From: Clostridia bacterium
Lineage (GTDB): Bacteria; Bacillota; Clostridia; Oscillospirales; Acutalibacteraceae
Direction: 5' to 3'
DNA length: 32,651 bases
Assembly (NCBI GenBank): GCA_017434855.1
Contig: JAFRUA010000042.1
Span: forward strand, 1 to 32,651
Below are positions 7,653-20,030 of the stretch, piece by piece. The notes beneath the pieces were generated by a model. That model made no database searches, was not told the origin of the DNA, and worked only from the letters and a program-made list of their open reading frames with translations. Both the position numbers and the translations under genes were made by a program. The first letter of the stretch is position 1, and every line of letters begins with the position of its first letter.

Positions 7653-7681
7653 ATTATAGAGAATCGGCAGAGCAAAATCAA
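7653..7681 (-). promoter_or_regulatory. Promoter of the response regulator/kinase/VTC operon
   Basis: Minus strand TTGATT at 7681-7676, 17-base spacer, TATAAT at 7658-7653. A leader of about 105 bases with several T runs precedes the regulator ATG at 7544. It is divergent from the uvrB promoter, with about 48 bases between the two -35 boxes. Confidence 0.75.
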
Positions 7682-7719
7682 GATGTTTGTAAATTTTCAT
7701 GCGCTGTGATTTTTCCGTG

Positions 7720-7731
7720 AAACATATGTTT
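7720..7731. promoter_or_regulatory. Candidate LexA (SOS) box at the uvrB promoter
   Basis: A perfect 12-bp palindrome AAACATATGTTT overlaps the -35 box of the uvrB promoter. Its core AACATATGTT fits the Gram-positive SOS box pattern CGAACRNRYGTTYC except for the outermost G and the flanks. uvrBA is a classical LexA target, which supports the assignment. Binding itself is inferred. Confidence 0.55.
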
Positions 7732-7757
7732 ACAAATTTGAGATGATGTGCTATAAT
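7729..7757 (+). promoter_or_regulatory. Promoter of uvrBA
   Basis: TTTACA at 7729-7734, 17-base spacer, TATAAT at 7752-7757. The ATG at 7815 follows about 58 bases later. Confidence 0.8.
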
Positions 7758-7814
7758 AAAAAGAACACGCAAGAAGGTTTGACCGATCCGCTCGGCAAAA
7801 CAGGGGGCATTGCA

Positions 7815-9779
<1,965 letters not shown>

Positions 9780-9812
9780 GCCGAATCGGCCGCTCATCCA
9801 ACGAGGTACGGT

Positions 9813-12647
<2,835 letters not shown>

Positions 12648-12649
12648 AA

Positions 12650-12690
12650 TGAAACCGGCGCGGCGATCCAAGGGCTGCGTCGGTTCTTGC
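12650..12690 (+). terminator. Possible weak terminator after uvrA
   Basis: AACCGGCGC can pair with GCGTCGGTT (one G-U pair), followed by a T-rich but interrupted stretch (CTTGCTTTGTTC). It lies between uvrA and the lipoprotein gene, so the latter may be partly read through from uvrA. Confidence 0.4.
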
Positions 12691-12733
12691 TTTGTTCTGC
12701 GTCGCATAAGATGAACCGAAAGGGGAGCGATGC

Positions 12734-13342
12734 ATGAAACGAACGGTGAGCCTTTTGCTGTGCGCGGCGCTGCTGATGAGTCTGTGCGCCTGCCGCGCGC
12801 AGGAAACGATTGCGCTGACGGAATTCCTGGCGCGCTGGAACCGCGTGAGCGATCAGCCGCTGCGGCTGGAAGATTTTTTTCTGGAGGATGACGTGCAGCA
12901 GACGCGGCGCTTTGCGCTGCTTGACGGCGGCCTGCTGCTGCGCCTGATTGCGGACGGAGATGAAAACCTGACAGAGGCGCGGCTGATCCTGCCGAAGGCG
13001 GCGCCGGACGGCACGCCGCTTTTGCCGACGGAGGATCAAATCACATTGTTCTGCGACGCGGCGCAGGCGATGCTGTGCGCGTTCTGCGATCTGTCGCCGG
13101 AACGGGCAAACGCAACGGCCGCGGCCTTCGGGCTGGATCAAACGGCGCTGGTCTTTCGTCAGGGGGAGCAGACGGCGCAGATCCATCTGTTTTATCTGAC
13201 CTGGCTGTCAAACGCGCTGGAATGCGTCTTTGTGATCGACAACACGCGGCTGGTTGAAATCGAAACCACCAGAAAGCCGGAGCGCAGGCAGCCCTTTGAC
13301 GCGACCACGGCCACACGCACTGACACGGTACCGCACAAATAA
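12734..13342 (+). CDS. Putative lipoprotein of unknown function
   Basis: A 202-residue protein with a basic start (MKRT), a hydrophobic core and a lipobox-like LCAC at about residues 17-20, so probably a membrane-anchored lipoprotein. The mature part (ETIALTEFLARWNRV ... VFVIDNTRLVEIETTRKPERR) has alternating strands and helices and ends in a basic Thr/Arg-rich tail. I do not recognise a domain. The ribosome site GGGGAGCG precedes the ATG at 12734. It stands downstream of uvrA without an obvious promoter and is followed by a shared terminator-like hairpin. Confidence 0.75.
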   Translation: MKRTVSLLLCAALLMSLCACRAQETIALTEFLARWNRVSDQPLRLEDFFLEDDVQQTRRFALLDGGLLLRLIADGDENLTEARLILPKAAPDGTPLLPTEDQITLFCDAAQAMLCAFCDLSPERANATAAAFGLDQTALVFRQGEQTAQIHLFYLTWLSNALECVFVIDNTRLVEIETTRKPERRQPFDATTATRTDTVPHK

Positions 13343-13345
13343 CAG

Positions 13346-13380
13346 CACCGCCCGCGGCAGAGAACCGTGGGCGGTAAAAT
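13346..13380. terminator. Hairpin between convergent genes
   Basis: ACCGCCCGCGG pairs with CCGTGGGCGGT (11 bp, one G-U) around a 7-nt loop, between the stop at 13342 (plus) and the stop at 13395 (minus). Neither side has a long T run, but the position suggests a bidirectional terminator. Confidence 0.6.
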
Positions 13381-13394
13381 ATCTCGTTGACGAT

Positions 13395-14915
13395 TTATAA
13401 TGAGGAATTGTCATAGGCGCCGCAGGCGTCCGGCGTTTCAGTGATCAGGATCGTGCCGTTGCTTTGCGGCAAAAAGCCGTAGATGATGTTGTCGCCGGCG
13501 AAATAAAGGTTTTCTTCCGGTACGATTTTCAGCAGCGTCTGATAGGCTGTCAGCCCGGTCTGGACGGTGCGGACCTTGGACTGCGGGCACAGCACATAGG
13601 TCGGCGCGACGACGGGATACAGGCGCGTCAGGTCGTTGTACATGTGGTGCGCCGCCTGAAGTACGTCGGTGTGCAGCGTTGCGGCGGTGAAGTTTTTCAA
13701 AAGCGTGTCTTCCACGATCAAATTGGAATCGCCGAGGAACAGGAAGCTTTTGCCGCCCAGCGTCATTTTGACAACGGTGCTGGCATCGTTTGCATTGGTG
13801 ATGGCATACGTCGCGTCAAGCGGGTTGACCATCTCTTCGTGCGTATACAGCACCTCAAACTTTGCTTCGCCCAGGTTGAAGCTGTAGCCGCAGCGGGGCT
13901 TGATGTACTGCATGTCGGGGTACCACATGGAAAAGCGCAGCTTCAGCCGGTTGACTTTGGTGGTATAAGCAACCGTGTCCATCGACTGATAATTGAACAT
14001 GGCGCGCTGCACGTTGAACTGCCCGTGGAATTTGCGGATGGTTTTGGAAAAGAAGTTGATATGGTCCGCGTGGGAGTGCGTGCCGTACCACAGCGCAATG
14101 TCGATGACGTCGTGCTTGGTTTTGCCGGTCAGTTTGCGCACAAAGCGAACAAACTCGGCAACGTTCTGCTCGGTGGATTGCTTTGCGGCGCCGGCGTCGA
14201 TGACGACCAGGCGGTTGTCCGGCAGCAGGATGACATAAAGCATACCGTTGGACGCATACAGGTCCGGAATGGTGTGCGTGACCGGGTCATAGTACGGATA
14301 GCTGAACTGATAGACGCCGGGCTGTGCGTGCTCACCGGCAGACGCGGTTTCTGCGTCGTAACCGAACTGACTGAGCGAAACGGTGTTGACACAGTCGTCA
14401 ATCACACGGGTAACGTGCCGGTTCCCATCGTGGATCAGATAGACCGACTGTCCCTCTTTTTCATAGGCGCGATAAAGATTGTTTTCGATCTGATTGCCAA
14501 ACGACAGGGTATAGCCGTTTGTCTCCAGCGTGCCGCAATAGGCGTCAAAATCGGCAGCGGTGGTGCTGCTGACCAACTGCATATAGCTGTCTTTGTGGGT
14601 CGCTTCCGGTTCCGGGTCGGCGCTGCCTTCGTCTTCTTCGTCTGCGGGGGCTGCCGGCTCGTCCTCGTCCTCGGCGGCGGCATATTCATAGTCCATGCCG
14701 GTGCCGGTGTTATACAGCGCGGTGCTGTAAAGGCCCGCGCCATAGGCCGGAATGTTTTCAAGCAGCCAGTCGCCGTGTTCCACAATGACGGGAACCTCCG
14801 GCTCCGGGTCCGGCGTCGGTTCCGGCGTGCCGCCGCCCAGGCCGAACAGCGCGGCGATCGCCATCACGATTGAGCTGAAAAACGCAACGATCTTGCTCCA
14901 GAGTTCATTCAACAT
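13395..14915 (-). CDS. Membrane-anchored metallo-beta-lactamase-fold protein
   Basis: A 506-residue protein. One N-terminal membrane segment (about 8-27) is followed by a Pro/Glu linker (PEPTPDPEPEVP) and a highly acidic spacer near residues 80-105. The MBL domain begins near residue 220 (LYVILLPDNRLVVIDAG). The metal motif THSHADH is present. Later conserved elements are FLFLGDS, which supplies the bridging Asp, and the histidines in LQAAHHMYN. The substrate is unknown; the domain resembles the extracellular ComEC/Rec2-type MBL fold. The single N-terminal anchor suggests that the catalytic part is outside the cell. The start at 14915 has a GGAGG site and lies 12 bases after the stop of the preceding membrane-protein gene, so it is the third gene of an operon. 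Confidence 0.85.
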   Translation of the reverse strand: MLNELWSKIVAFFSSIVMAIAALFGLGGGTPEPTPDPEPEVPVIVEHGDWLLENIPAYGAGLYSTALYNTGTGMDYEYAAAEDEDEPAAPADEEDEGSADPEPEATHKDSYMQLVSSTTAADFDAYCGTLETNGYTLSFGNQIENNLYRAYEKEGQSVYLIHDGNRHVTRVIDDCVNTVSLSQFGYDAETASAGEHAQPGVYQFSYPYYDPVTHTIPDLYASNGMLYVILLPDNRLVVIDAGAAKQSTEQNVAEFVRFVRKLTGKTKHDVIDIALWYGTHSHADHINFFSKTIRKFHGQFNVQRAMFNYQSMDTVAYTTKVNRLKLRFSMWYPDMQYIKPRCGYSFNLGEAKFEVLYTHEEMVNPLDATYAITNANDASTVVKMTLGGKSFLFLGDSNLIVEDTLLKNFTAATLHTDVLQAAHHMYNDLTRLYPVVAPTYVLCPQSKVRTVQTGLTAYQTLLKIVPEENLYFAGDNIIYGFLPQSNGTILITETPDACGAYDNSSL

Positions 14916-14927
14916 ACGTTATCCTCC

Positions 14928-15596
14928 TCACACCCATTTGAGCTTGTACATCGCCTGGGCGCCCAGCAAAGAAATGATCACGCCGACAAAAATCAGGATG
15001 CCGATGGGGATCGAGCCAAAGAACACCAGCAGCAGCGAAACCATGGCCAGCGGAAAGATCGCCAGCTTCCAGTGCTTGACAAAATAGGTCGCGGCGATCG
15101 CGCCGAAGATGCTGTAGGTCACCTGCTTGAACGCCGGCGCCAGCGTGTCAGACTGCATGAGCGCGGTGAATTTCGGATTAAAGGCAAAGATCAGCACAAA
15201 CACGGCGATGATCAGCGTGGTGACAATGGCGGATGCGGCGATGGAGATCGTGGAGATCACTTCGCCCTCTTCGGAGTTTGCCTTGACCTTGACGTTTTCC
15301 ATCGCGTTGAGCGCGCAGGGCAGTTTCAGGTTGACGATGTTGCCGGTCAAAAACGACAGATAGGTGCCGCCGGCGCCCAGCAGGGGCGCATAGGCGATGA
15401 CCTCCACCACGGCGGTGGGATAAAACAGGACGGCGGTGGCTGCAAACGCCTTGCCCACGATGCCCAGATCCGGCCACGCCTTCAGATGCAGCGACATCAG
15501 CGTCGGCACCAGCAGCATGACGCAAAGCGCCAGCAGGCACCAGATGCGCCCGTAAAAATGCACGGAATCAATATAGCTTCGATTCTTTTTCATCAT
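14928..15596 (-). CDS. Multi-pass membrane protein in the DUF5058 operon
   Basis: About 222 residues with roughly five membrane segments: about 15-34, 46-70, 110-130, 150-165 and 173-215. A conserved-looking cytosolic stretch (NIVNLKLPCALNAMENVKVK) is followed by EEGEVISTISIAASAIVTT. The ATG at 15596 overlaps the TGA of the preceding gene by one base (TGATG). A second ATG three bases later has better spacing to GGAGG, so the exact start is uncertain. The one-base overlap implies translational coupling and a paired role with the DUF5058 protein, perhaps as two halves of a transporter. That is inference; no transport signature is recognised. Confidence 0.75.
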   Translation of the reverse strand: MMKKNRSYIDSVHFYGRIWCLLALCVMLLVPTLMSLHLKAWPDLGIVGKAFAATAVLFYPTAVVEVIAYAPLLGAGGTYLSFLTGNIVNLKLPCALNAMENVKVKANSEEGEVISTISIAASAIVTTLIIAVFVLIFAFNPKFTALMQSDTLAPAFKQVTYSIFGAIAATYFVKHWKLAIFPLAMVSLLLVFFGSIPIGILIFVGVIISLLGAQAMYKLKWV

Positions 15597-16399
15597 CAGT
15601 ACCTCCATTCGATCGCGGCAAGGCCCGGCGCAAAGTGGGAAATCAAAACGACCACGGCCATGGAAAGAATCATGGCCACCGGCATGGAGAACGCCTCCAG
15701 CCACTTCCATTGCAGCTTTTTGTTCAGCAGCGTCAGCGCCAGCATGAACAGGATGGATGAAACGATCGCGGCAAGCGAAAGAATGCCCGCGCCGTCGCCG
15801 ATGGTGACGTTGATCTTTTCCCCGGCGTCGTTTGTTGCAAGCTCGCCGGTTCCGGCAATGCCGCGGCCCAGGAAGGCGCAGATCAGACCGATGAACGCGG
15901 CGGCAGCCATGATGTCTGCCCACTTCGCATTTTTGTTCACCGCGCCCGTGACCTTTTTCTGAATCTTTTTGAGAATCAGCGGGATTAGGATCAGCGGCAG
16001 AATGCAGCCCAGAGACATGACCCACGCAACGGCGGTAAAGATTTTTGGGTCGGTGATGTCGGCGCCGATGCCGCTGCTCAGGCCCGCCGCCTCGATCGCG
16101 TTTTCCGCCGCGGGAACCTCATAAGAGATGGCGCCGATGACCGACAGACGGATCCACGGCAGCACATAGCCCAGCGCGACCGAAAGCACCAGCACCGTCA
16201 CGGCAATGCTGATGGCCGGCGCGATGGAAAACACGGCGGAGGATGAGATCGTGTTTTTGATTTTTTCGTTGGAAATGCCAAGGGCCTTTGCGCGTTTGAC
16301 GGCGCGGATCAAAAAGAACAGCGACTGCGCAATGACAAACAGAATGACGCCGATCACGATACAGAACATGAAGGGATCGGACTTGAAATCTTGGAACAT
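15596..16399 (-). CDS. DUF5058 family membrane protein
   Basis: A 267-residue protein with seven or so hydrophobic segments. It starts MFQDFKSDPFMFCIVIGV, with the characteristic RAVKRAKALGISNEKIKNTI cytosolic stretch after the first helix. A large central part follows with IAPAISIAVTVLVLSVALGY and LPWIRLSVIGA. This matches the DUF5058 family of Clostridia, whose biochemical function is not known. I chose the ATG at 16399 because AAAGGGGC lies 6 bases upstream; a reading from 16429 lacks a ribosome site. It is the first gene of a three-gene operon ending at 13395, with its promoter at 16457-16428. Confidence 0.8.
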   Translation of the reverse strand: MFQDFKSDPFMFCIVIGVILFVIAQSLFFLIRAVKRAKALGISNEKIKNTISSSAVFSIAPAISIAVTVLVLSVALGYVLPWIRLSVIGAISYEVPAAENAIEAAGLSSGIGADITDPKIFTAVAWVMSLGCILPLILIPLILKKIQKKVTGAVNKNAKWADIMAAAAFIGLICAFLGRGIAGTGELATNDAGEKINVTIGDGAGILSLAAIVSSILFMLALTLLNKKLQWKWLEAFSMPVAMILSMAVVVLISHFAPGLAAIEWRY

Positions 16400-16427
16400 A
16401 AAAACGCCCCTTTCATTGATTTGATCC

Positions 16428-16457
16428 ATTGTACCATTTTTCGCGCCGATGCGTCAA
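16428..16457 (-). promoter_or_regulatory. Promoter of the DUF5058 operon
   Basis: Minus strand TTGACG at 16457-16452, 18-base spacer, TACAAT at 16433-16428. The heptamer GCGTCAA occurs twice here (16451 and 16464), giving a second possible -35 or an operator-like direct repeat. Confidence 0.6.
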
Positions 16458-16499
16458 GCGGATGCGTCAAATATTTTTTGACGAATTCGGAAAAAGGCT

Positions 16500-16527
16500 T
16501 TGATTTCTTTTGAATCTGTGCTATAAT
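16500..16527 (+). promoter_or_regulatory. Promoter of the trkH-like gene
   Basis: TTGATT at 16500-16505, 16-base spacer, TATAAT at 16522-16527, then GAAAGGGAG before the ATG at 16562. Confidence 0.7.
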
Positions 16528-16561
16528 CTATTTTAATTAAATCTGAAAGGGAGCGTGCGGT

Positions 16562-17917
16562 ATGGAAGAAAAGCGGCGAAAAAAAATGATGCACCCGGCC
16601 AGCGTGATCGCGGCCAGCTTTTTGCTGATGATCGCGGCCGGCACGGCACTGCTGATGCTGCCGTTTATGACGCGGGACGGGCGTGGTCTGTCGTTTGTGC
16701 AGGCGCTGTTTACCGCAACGTCCGGCGTGTGTGTGACCGGTCTGACGCTGATTGACCCCATGCTGACGCTTTCACGCTACGGCCAGGTGCTGCTGCTTAT
16801 GCTGATCGAGGCCGGCGGCATCAGCATGGTGACGTTTGCAACCTTTTTTATCTTTGCGTTCAAAAAGCGTTCTGCACTGCGCTCGCTGCGTCTTGCGCAG
16901 GAATACACAAACGTTGATGTGTTTTCTCAGGTCAAGCCGCTGGTGCGCACCATCATCGCCACGGCGGTCTTGATCCAGTTGCTGGGCGCGGCGGTGCTGT
17001 GCATCCGCTTTGTGCCGCGTTTTGGGGCAAAGGGCGTCTGGACGGCGGTATTCACTGCGGTGTCGTCTTATTGCAACGCCGGGTTTGATCTGTTCGGCAC
17101 ACCGCAGCAGCCCTATGCCTCGCTGTCGGCGTTCAACGGCGACCCGCTGGTGATGGTCACGGTGATGCTGCTGATTGTCACGGGCGGCCTGGGCTTTTTT
17201 GTGTTCTATGATCTTTTGCACCTGCGCCGCGGCGGTCATCTGAGTCTGCACACGCGCGTGGTGCTGGTCTTTACGGCCGCGTTGATCGCGGTGGGCGCGG
17301 TGCTTGTGCTGACCTTTGAATTCGGAAACCGCGCCACGCTGGGTGCGCTTTCCGGGCCGGAGCGGGTGATGGCCGCGTTCTTTCAGTCCGTCACCACGCG
17401 CACGGCGGGGTTTGCGTCGGTCGATATCGCCGCACTGCGCGACGTGACCAAGCTTTGCATGATTGCGCTGATGTTCATCGGCGCGGGCAGCGGGTCCACC
17501 GGCGGCGGCATCAAAATTACGACCTTTGCCGTGCTCATCATGACGGTCATGTCGGTCCTGCGCGGAAAAAGCGAAACGGTCATCTTCGGCCGGCGGGTAG
17601 ACGCCCGCGTGGTTGCCAAGGCGCTGGCTGTGGCAATGCTGGGCATCCTGATCGTTCTGGCCGGAACGATCATCCTTGTGCTGGAACGCCCCGGGTTTGA
17701 CGGCGTCGACGCGCTGTTTGAGGCGGTTTCGGCTTTTGCCACCACCGGTTTGTCCTCCGGCGTGACGGCGGGGACCGGCGTCGTCGGAAAGATTGCGCTG
17801 GTCTGCATGATGTATATCGGGCGCGTCGGCCCGGTCTGCTTCATCATTGCGCTGAACCGCGGCGACGATGAAAAGCGCGGAGAGGTTTTGCCGGAAGGGC
17901 GTATCATGGTCGGCTGA
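16562..17917 (+). CDS. TrkH/KtrB family potassium uptake channel subunit
   Basis: A 451-residue integral membrane protein that conducts K+ (and in some members Na+) into the cell. The four pore loops, each with its filter glycine, are visible: TATSGVCVTGLT near residue 55, SYCNAGFDLF near 170, TTRTAGFAS near 280 and FATTGLSSGVT near 395. GGGIKITTFA, which follows the third pore loop, is also typical. The length fits KtrB-type proteins. Such channels usually need a cytosolic nucleotide-binding gating ring (KtrA/TrkA). None is encoded here, so the partner must be elsewhere. The next gene, an amidase, starts 25 bases after the stop and has no evident functional link. Confidence 0.92.
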   Translation: MEEKRRKKMMHPASVIAASFLLMIAAGTALLMLPFMTRDGRGLSFVQALFTATSGVCVTGLTLIDPMLTLSRYGQVLLLMLIEAGGISMVTFATFFIFAFKKRSALRSLRLAQEYTNVDVFSQVKPLVRTIIATAVLIQLLGAAVLCIRFVPRFGAKGVWTAVFTAVSSYCNAGFDLFGTPQQPYASLSAFNGDPLVMVTVMLLIVTGGLGFFVFYDLLHLRRGGHLSLHTRVVLVFTAALIAVGAVLVLTFEFGNRATLGALSGPERVMAAFFQSVTTRTAGFASVDIAALRDVTKLCMIALMFIGAGSGSTGGGIKITTFAVLIMTVMSVLRGKSETVIFGRRVDARVVAKALAVAMLGILIVLAGTIILVLERPGFDGVDALFEAVSAFATTGLSSGVTAGTGVVGKIALVCMMYIGRVGPVCFIIALNRGDDEKRGEVLPEGRIMVG

Positions 17918-17942
17918 GCCCGGCAGAAAAGGAATTCTGACG

Positions 17943-19688
17943 ATGAACAAGACAAAAAAAACCATTCTTTTGATCCTGCTGGCCGCGATCTCGATTTCAA
18001 GCGCGGCGGCCGCAGTCATTCTGAAACTGCGCAGTACCACCGACATTGCGCCGCCGGTGATTCAGACCGGCAGCCTGATCGAAAGCGTTCAGCCCACAGG
18101 GGAGCTGGCGGTCAGCGAAAACCAGATCGTTCAGATCACGGTGATCGCCGCGGCGGACTGCACCGTCAGCGTCAGGCTCGGCGCAAGCCGTGTGGACGCT
18201 GCCGCAACGGGGATCCCGGCAAACGGAAAAAACACGTTCTGCGCCTTTTTGACCATGCCGCAGTCGCGTGCAGAGATTGAGTCGCTGGGCTATCTGAGCG
18301 TGATCGCGCAGCGCGGTGACGACAGTGAAACCCGCCAGGCGGCACACCTGATCTACGGTCAGGCGGTCAACAATACCGATGTTTCACAGGTGTATGATTC
18401 CGACCTTCTCGATGTCGGCAATCAGGTGGAAACCACAACACCGCCAACGCCGGTCACAGAGCCGCCGCGCGCATTTGCGCCCATCACGGTGCCTGCGGGG
18501 GCACAGCTTTGCAGCGTCTGCGTGGAAGAGGCCGACACCTGGTCTGCAGGCGCGAACGACGACACCTTTATTCCGTCCAACACACCGCTGGCGATGGGAA
18601 CCATGGACTATATCATCGGCCGCACACAGGTCTTTGACGCCGAAGAGCAAGAAACCCGCGATTTTGTGCTCCTTGCCTCCGGGCGCAAGGTCAAGGCTGA
18701 CGCCGTGCAGCTTGTGCCGGGTGTGACGGTGGGCGAAAATCAGATGCAGACGCTGTCGTCTTCCGCATCAAACGGTACGCTGCAGATCCGTATTCAGACG
18801 GGATGGAGCGTACCCTATGAGTTTTCGCTTTCGCCGAAGGGCTATTACGCCGCGCGGGGCAAGGCCTATCACGTGACGGATTTCACCGCGCAGCAGATCC
18901 AGTTCACCTTTTTCTATACCACGGCGGCAAGCGGCACGGTGGACTGCAGCGGCAGCGACGTGGTCAGCGCCGCCCAATGGACGGTTGACGCCGCGTCAAA
19001 AACCGCAACGCTGACGCTTCCGCTGCGGCTTGCCGGGCATTATTACGGTTATTCGCTGCGCCGCGATTCCGAAAACAGTTTTATCCTGACGATCCAGAAC
19101 CGGCCGCAGACGCTTGCCGGCACGGTGATCGTGCTGGACCCGGGGCACGGCGGCAAGGATTCCGGCGCTTTGGGCTATCACGGCGCGGTCAAGGAATCCC
19201 AGGTCAATTTTGCACTGGCCGTGGCAACAAAAACCGCGCTGGAGCAGCGCGGCGCCACCGTGATCCTGACCCGGACCGACGATGTTTATTACACATTGGA
19301 GGAACGCAAGCAGTTTGCCCGCGCCCAGAATCCCGATCTGTTTTTGAGCATCCACTGCAATGCGGCGCAAAACAGTTCACGCTACGGCACGTCGGTGTAT
19401 TATTTCCGCTCTATGTCACAGCCGCTGGCGTCGGCGATCTATCAGCAGCTCCACGCGGTGTTCCGCGACGTCTTTTATGCCGGCGACCCCGGCCGCCAGG
19501 CCAAGGCGGGGGAGGGTGCGTTCTATCATCCGTTCAGCGTGACGCGGCTGGAATGCTGCCCGAGCGTCCTGATCGAAACGGGCTATATGACCAACGACCG
19601 CGAGTGCGCGCTGCTGCTTGACGCCGGCAACCGCGACCGGGTTGCCGCAGCGATCGCCGCCGGTGTGGAAAGCTATCTGGCCCGCTGA
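17943..19688 (+). CDS. N-acetylmuramoyl-L-alanine amidase (Amidase_3) with a large N-terminal extension
   Basis: A 581-residue exported cell-wall hydrolase. An N-terminal signal or anchor (about 5-28) precedes roughly 360 residues that I cannot assign, including a Pro/Thr linker near 160-175 and an SH3-like stretch near 185-270. The catalytic domain covers about 393-580. Its zinc ligands and catalytic Glu are visible: DPGHGGKDSG (His), VKESQVNFAL (Glu), SIHCNA (His) and IETGYMTN (Glu). It cleaves the amide between MurNAc and the stem peptide. In spore formers such amidases serve in cell separation or engulfment; which role applies here is unknown. I chose the ATG at 17943, with AAAGGA about 10 bases upstream. 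Confidence 0.9.
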   Translation: MNKTKKTILLILLAAISISSAAAAVILKLRSTTDIAPPVIQTGSLIESVQPTGELAVSENQIVQITVIAAADCTVSVRLGASRVDAAATGIPANGKNTFCAFLTMPQSRAEIESLGYLSVIAQRGDDSETRQAAHLIYGQAVNNTDVSQVYDSDLLDVGNQVETTTPPTPVTEPPRAFAPITVPAGAQLCSVCVEEADTWSAGANDDTFIPSNTPLAMGTMDYIIGRTQVFDAEEQETRDFVLLASGRKVKADAVQLVPGVTVGENQMQTLSSSASNGTLQIRIQTGWSVPYEFSLSPKGYYAARGKAYHVTDFTAQQIQFTFFYTTAASGTVDCSGSDVVSAAQWTVDAASKTATLTLPLRLAGHYYGYSLRRDSENSFILTIQNRPQTLAGTVIVLDPGHGGKDSGALGYHGAVKESQVNFALAVATKTALEQRGATVILTRTDDVYYTLEERKQFARAQNPDLFLSIHCNAAQNSSRYGTSVYYFRSMSQPLASAIYQQLHAVFRDVFYAGDPGRQAKAGEGAFYHPFSVTRLECCPSVLIETGYMTNDRECALLLDAGNRDRVAAAIAAGVESYLAR

Positions 19689-19693
19689 ACCCG

Positions 19694-19951
19694 CTACCGC
19701 AGGATCGCCTGCGCGCTCAGCAGCAAAATGACCCCCGGCAGTCCGCCCAGCCCGCCCACGGCCAGCGTGACGCCGTTGACGGCCAAAGAAACGCCCGTGA
19801 AGCCCGCCAGCGCATTCACGGCAAACAGGGCCGCCGTACCCTGAAACGCAGAATAACACAGTGTTTTGAAAAAGCTGCCGCTTTTTTTCATACAGATCAA
19901 AAGCGCGATGCCGGCCGCGATGAGAACGACGGCAAACCACTTGCTTTCCAT
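19694..19951 (-). CDS. bofA: BofA family pro-sigma-K processing inhibitor
   Basis: An 85-residue hydrophobic protein with two to three membrane segments. It ends in the BofA-type AVNGVTLAVGGLGGLPGVILLLSAQAIL block, preceded by FAVNALAGFTGV. In Bacillus, BofA sits in the outer forespore membrane with SpoIVFA. It holds the protease SpoIVFB inactive until engulfment is complete, which times sigma-K activation in the mother cell. The ATG at 19951 has AAGGGGA upstream. The gene converges on the amidase with only 5 bases between stops and diverges from manA. Together with spoIIID at 23549 it marks a spore-forming lineage. Confidence 0.85.
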   Translation of the reverse strand: MESKWFAVVLIAAGIALLICMKKSGSFFKTLCYSAFQGTAALFAVNALAGFTGVSLAVNGVTLAVGGLGGLPGVILLLSAQAILR

Positions 19952-20030
19952 ACAGTCATCCCCTTAAAAAGGTTGTCTTGTTTACCGTATGACCGCCAAC
20001 GCAAAAATAGAACGAAGGGATCTGATTTTT

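Noticed and set aside
13464-14873. A 469-codon plus-strand frame opposite the membrane-anchored MBL gene
   Set aside because: The minus-strand protein has clear MBL motifs; the plus frame is Val/Gly/Ala-rich shadow.
15596-16025. N-terminal extension of the 14928-15596 membrane protein up to 16025
   Set aside because: The extension lies wholly inside the DUF5058 gene in another frame and reads as His/Arg/Gly-rich shadow; the coupled ATG at 15596 or 15593 has a ribosome site.
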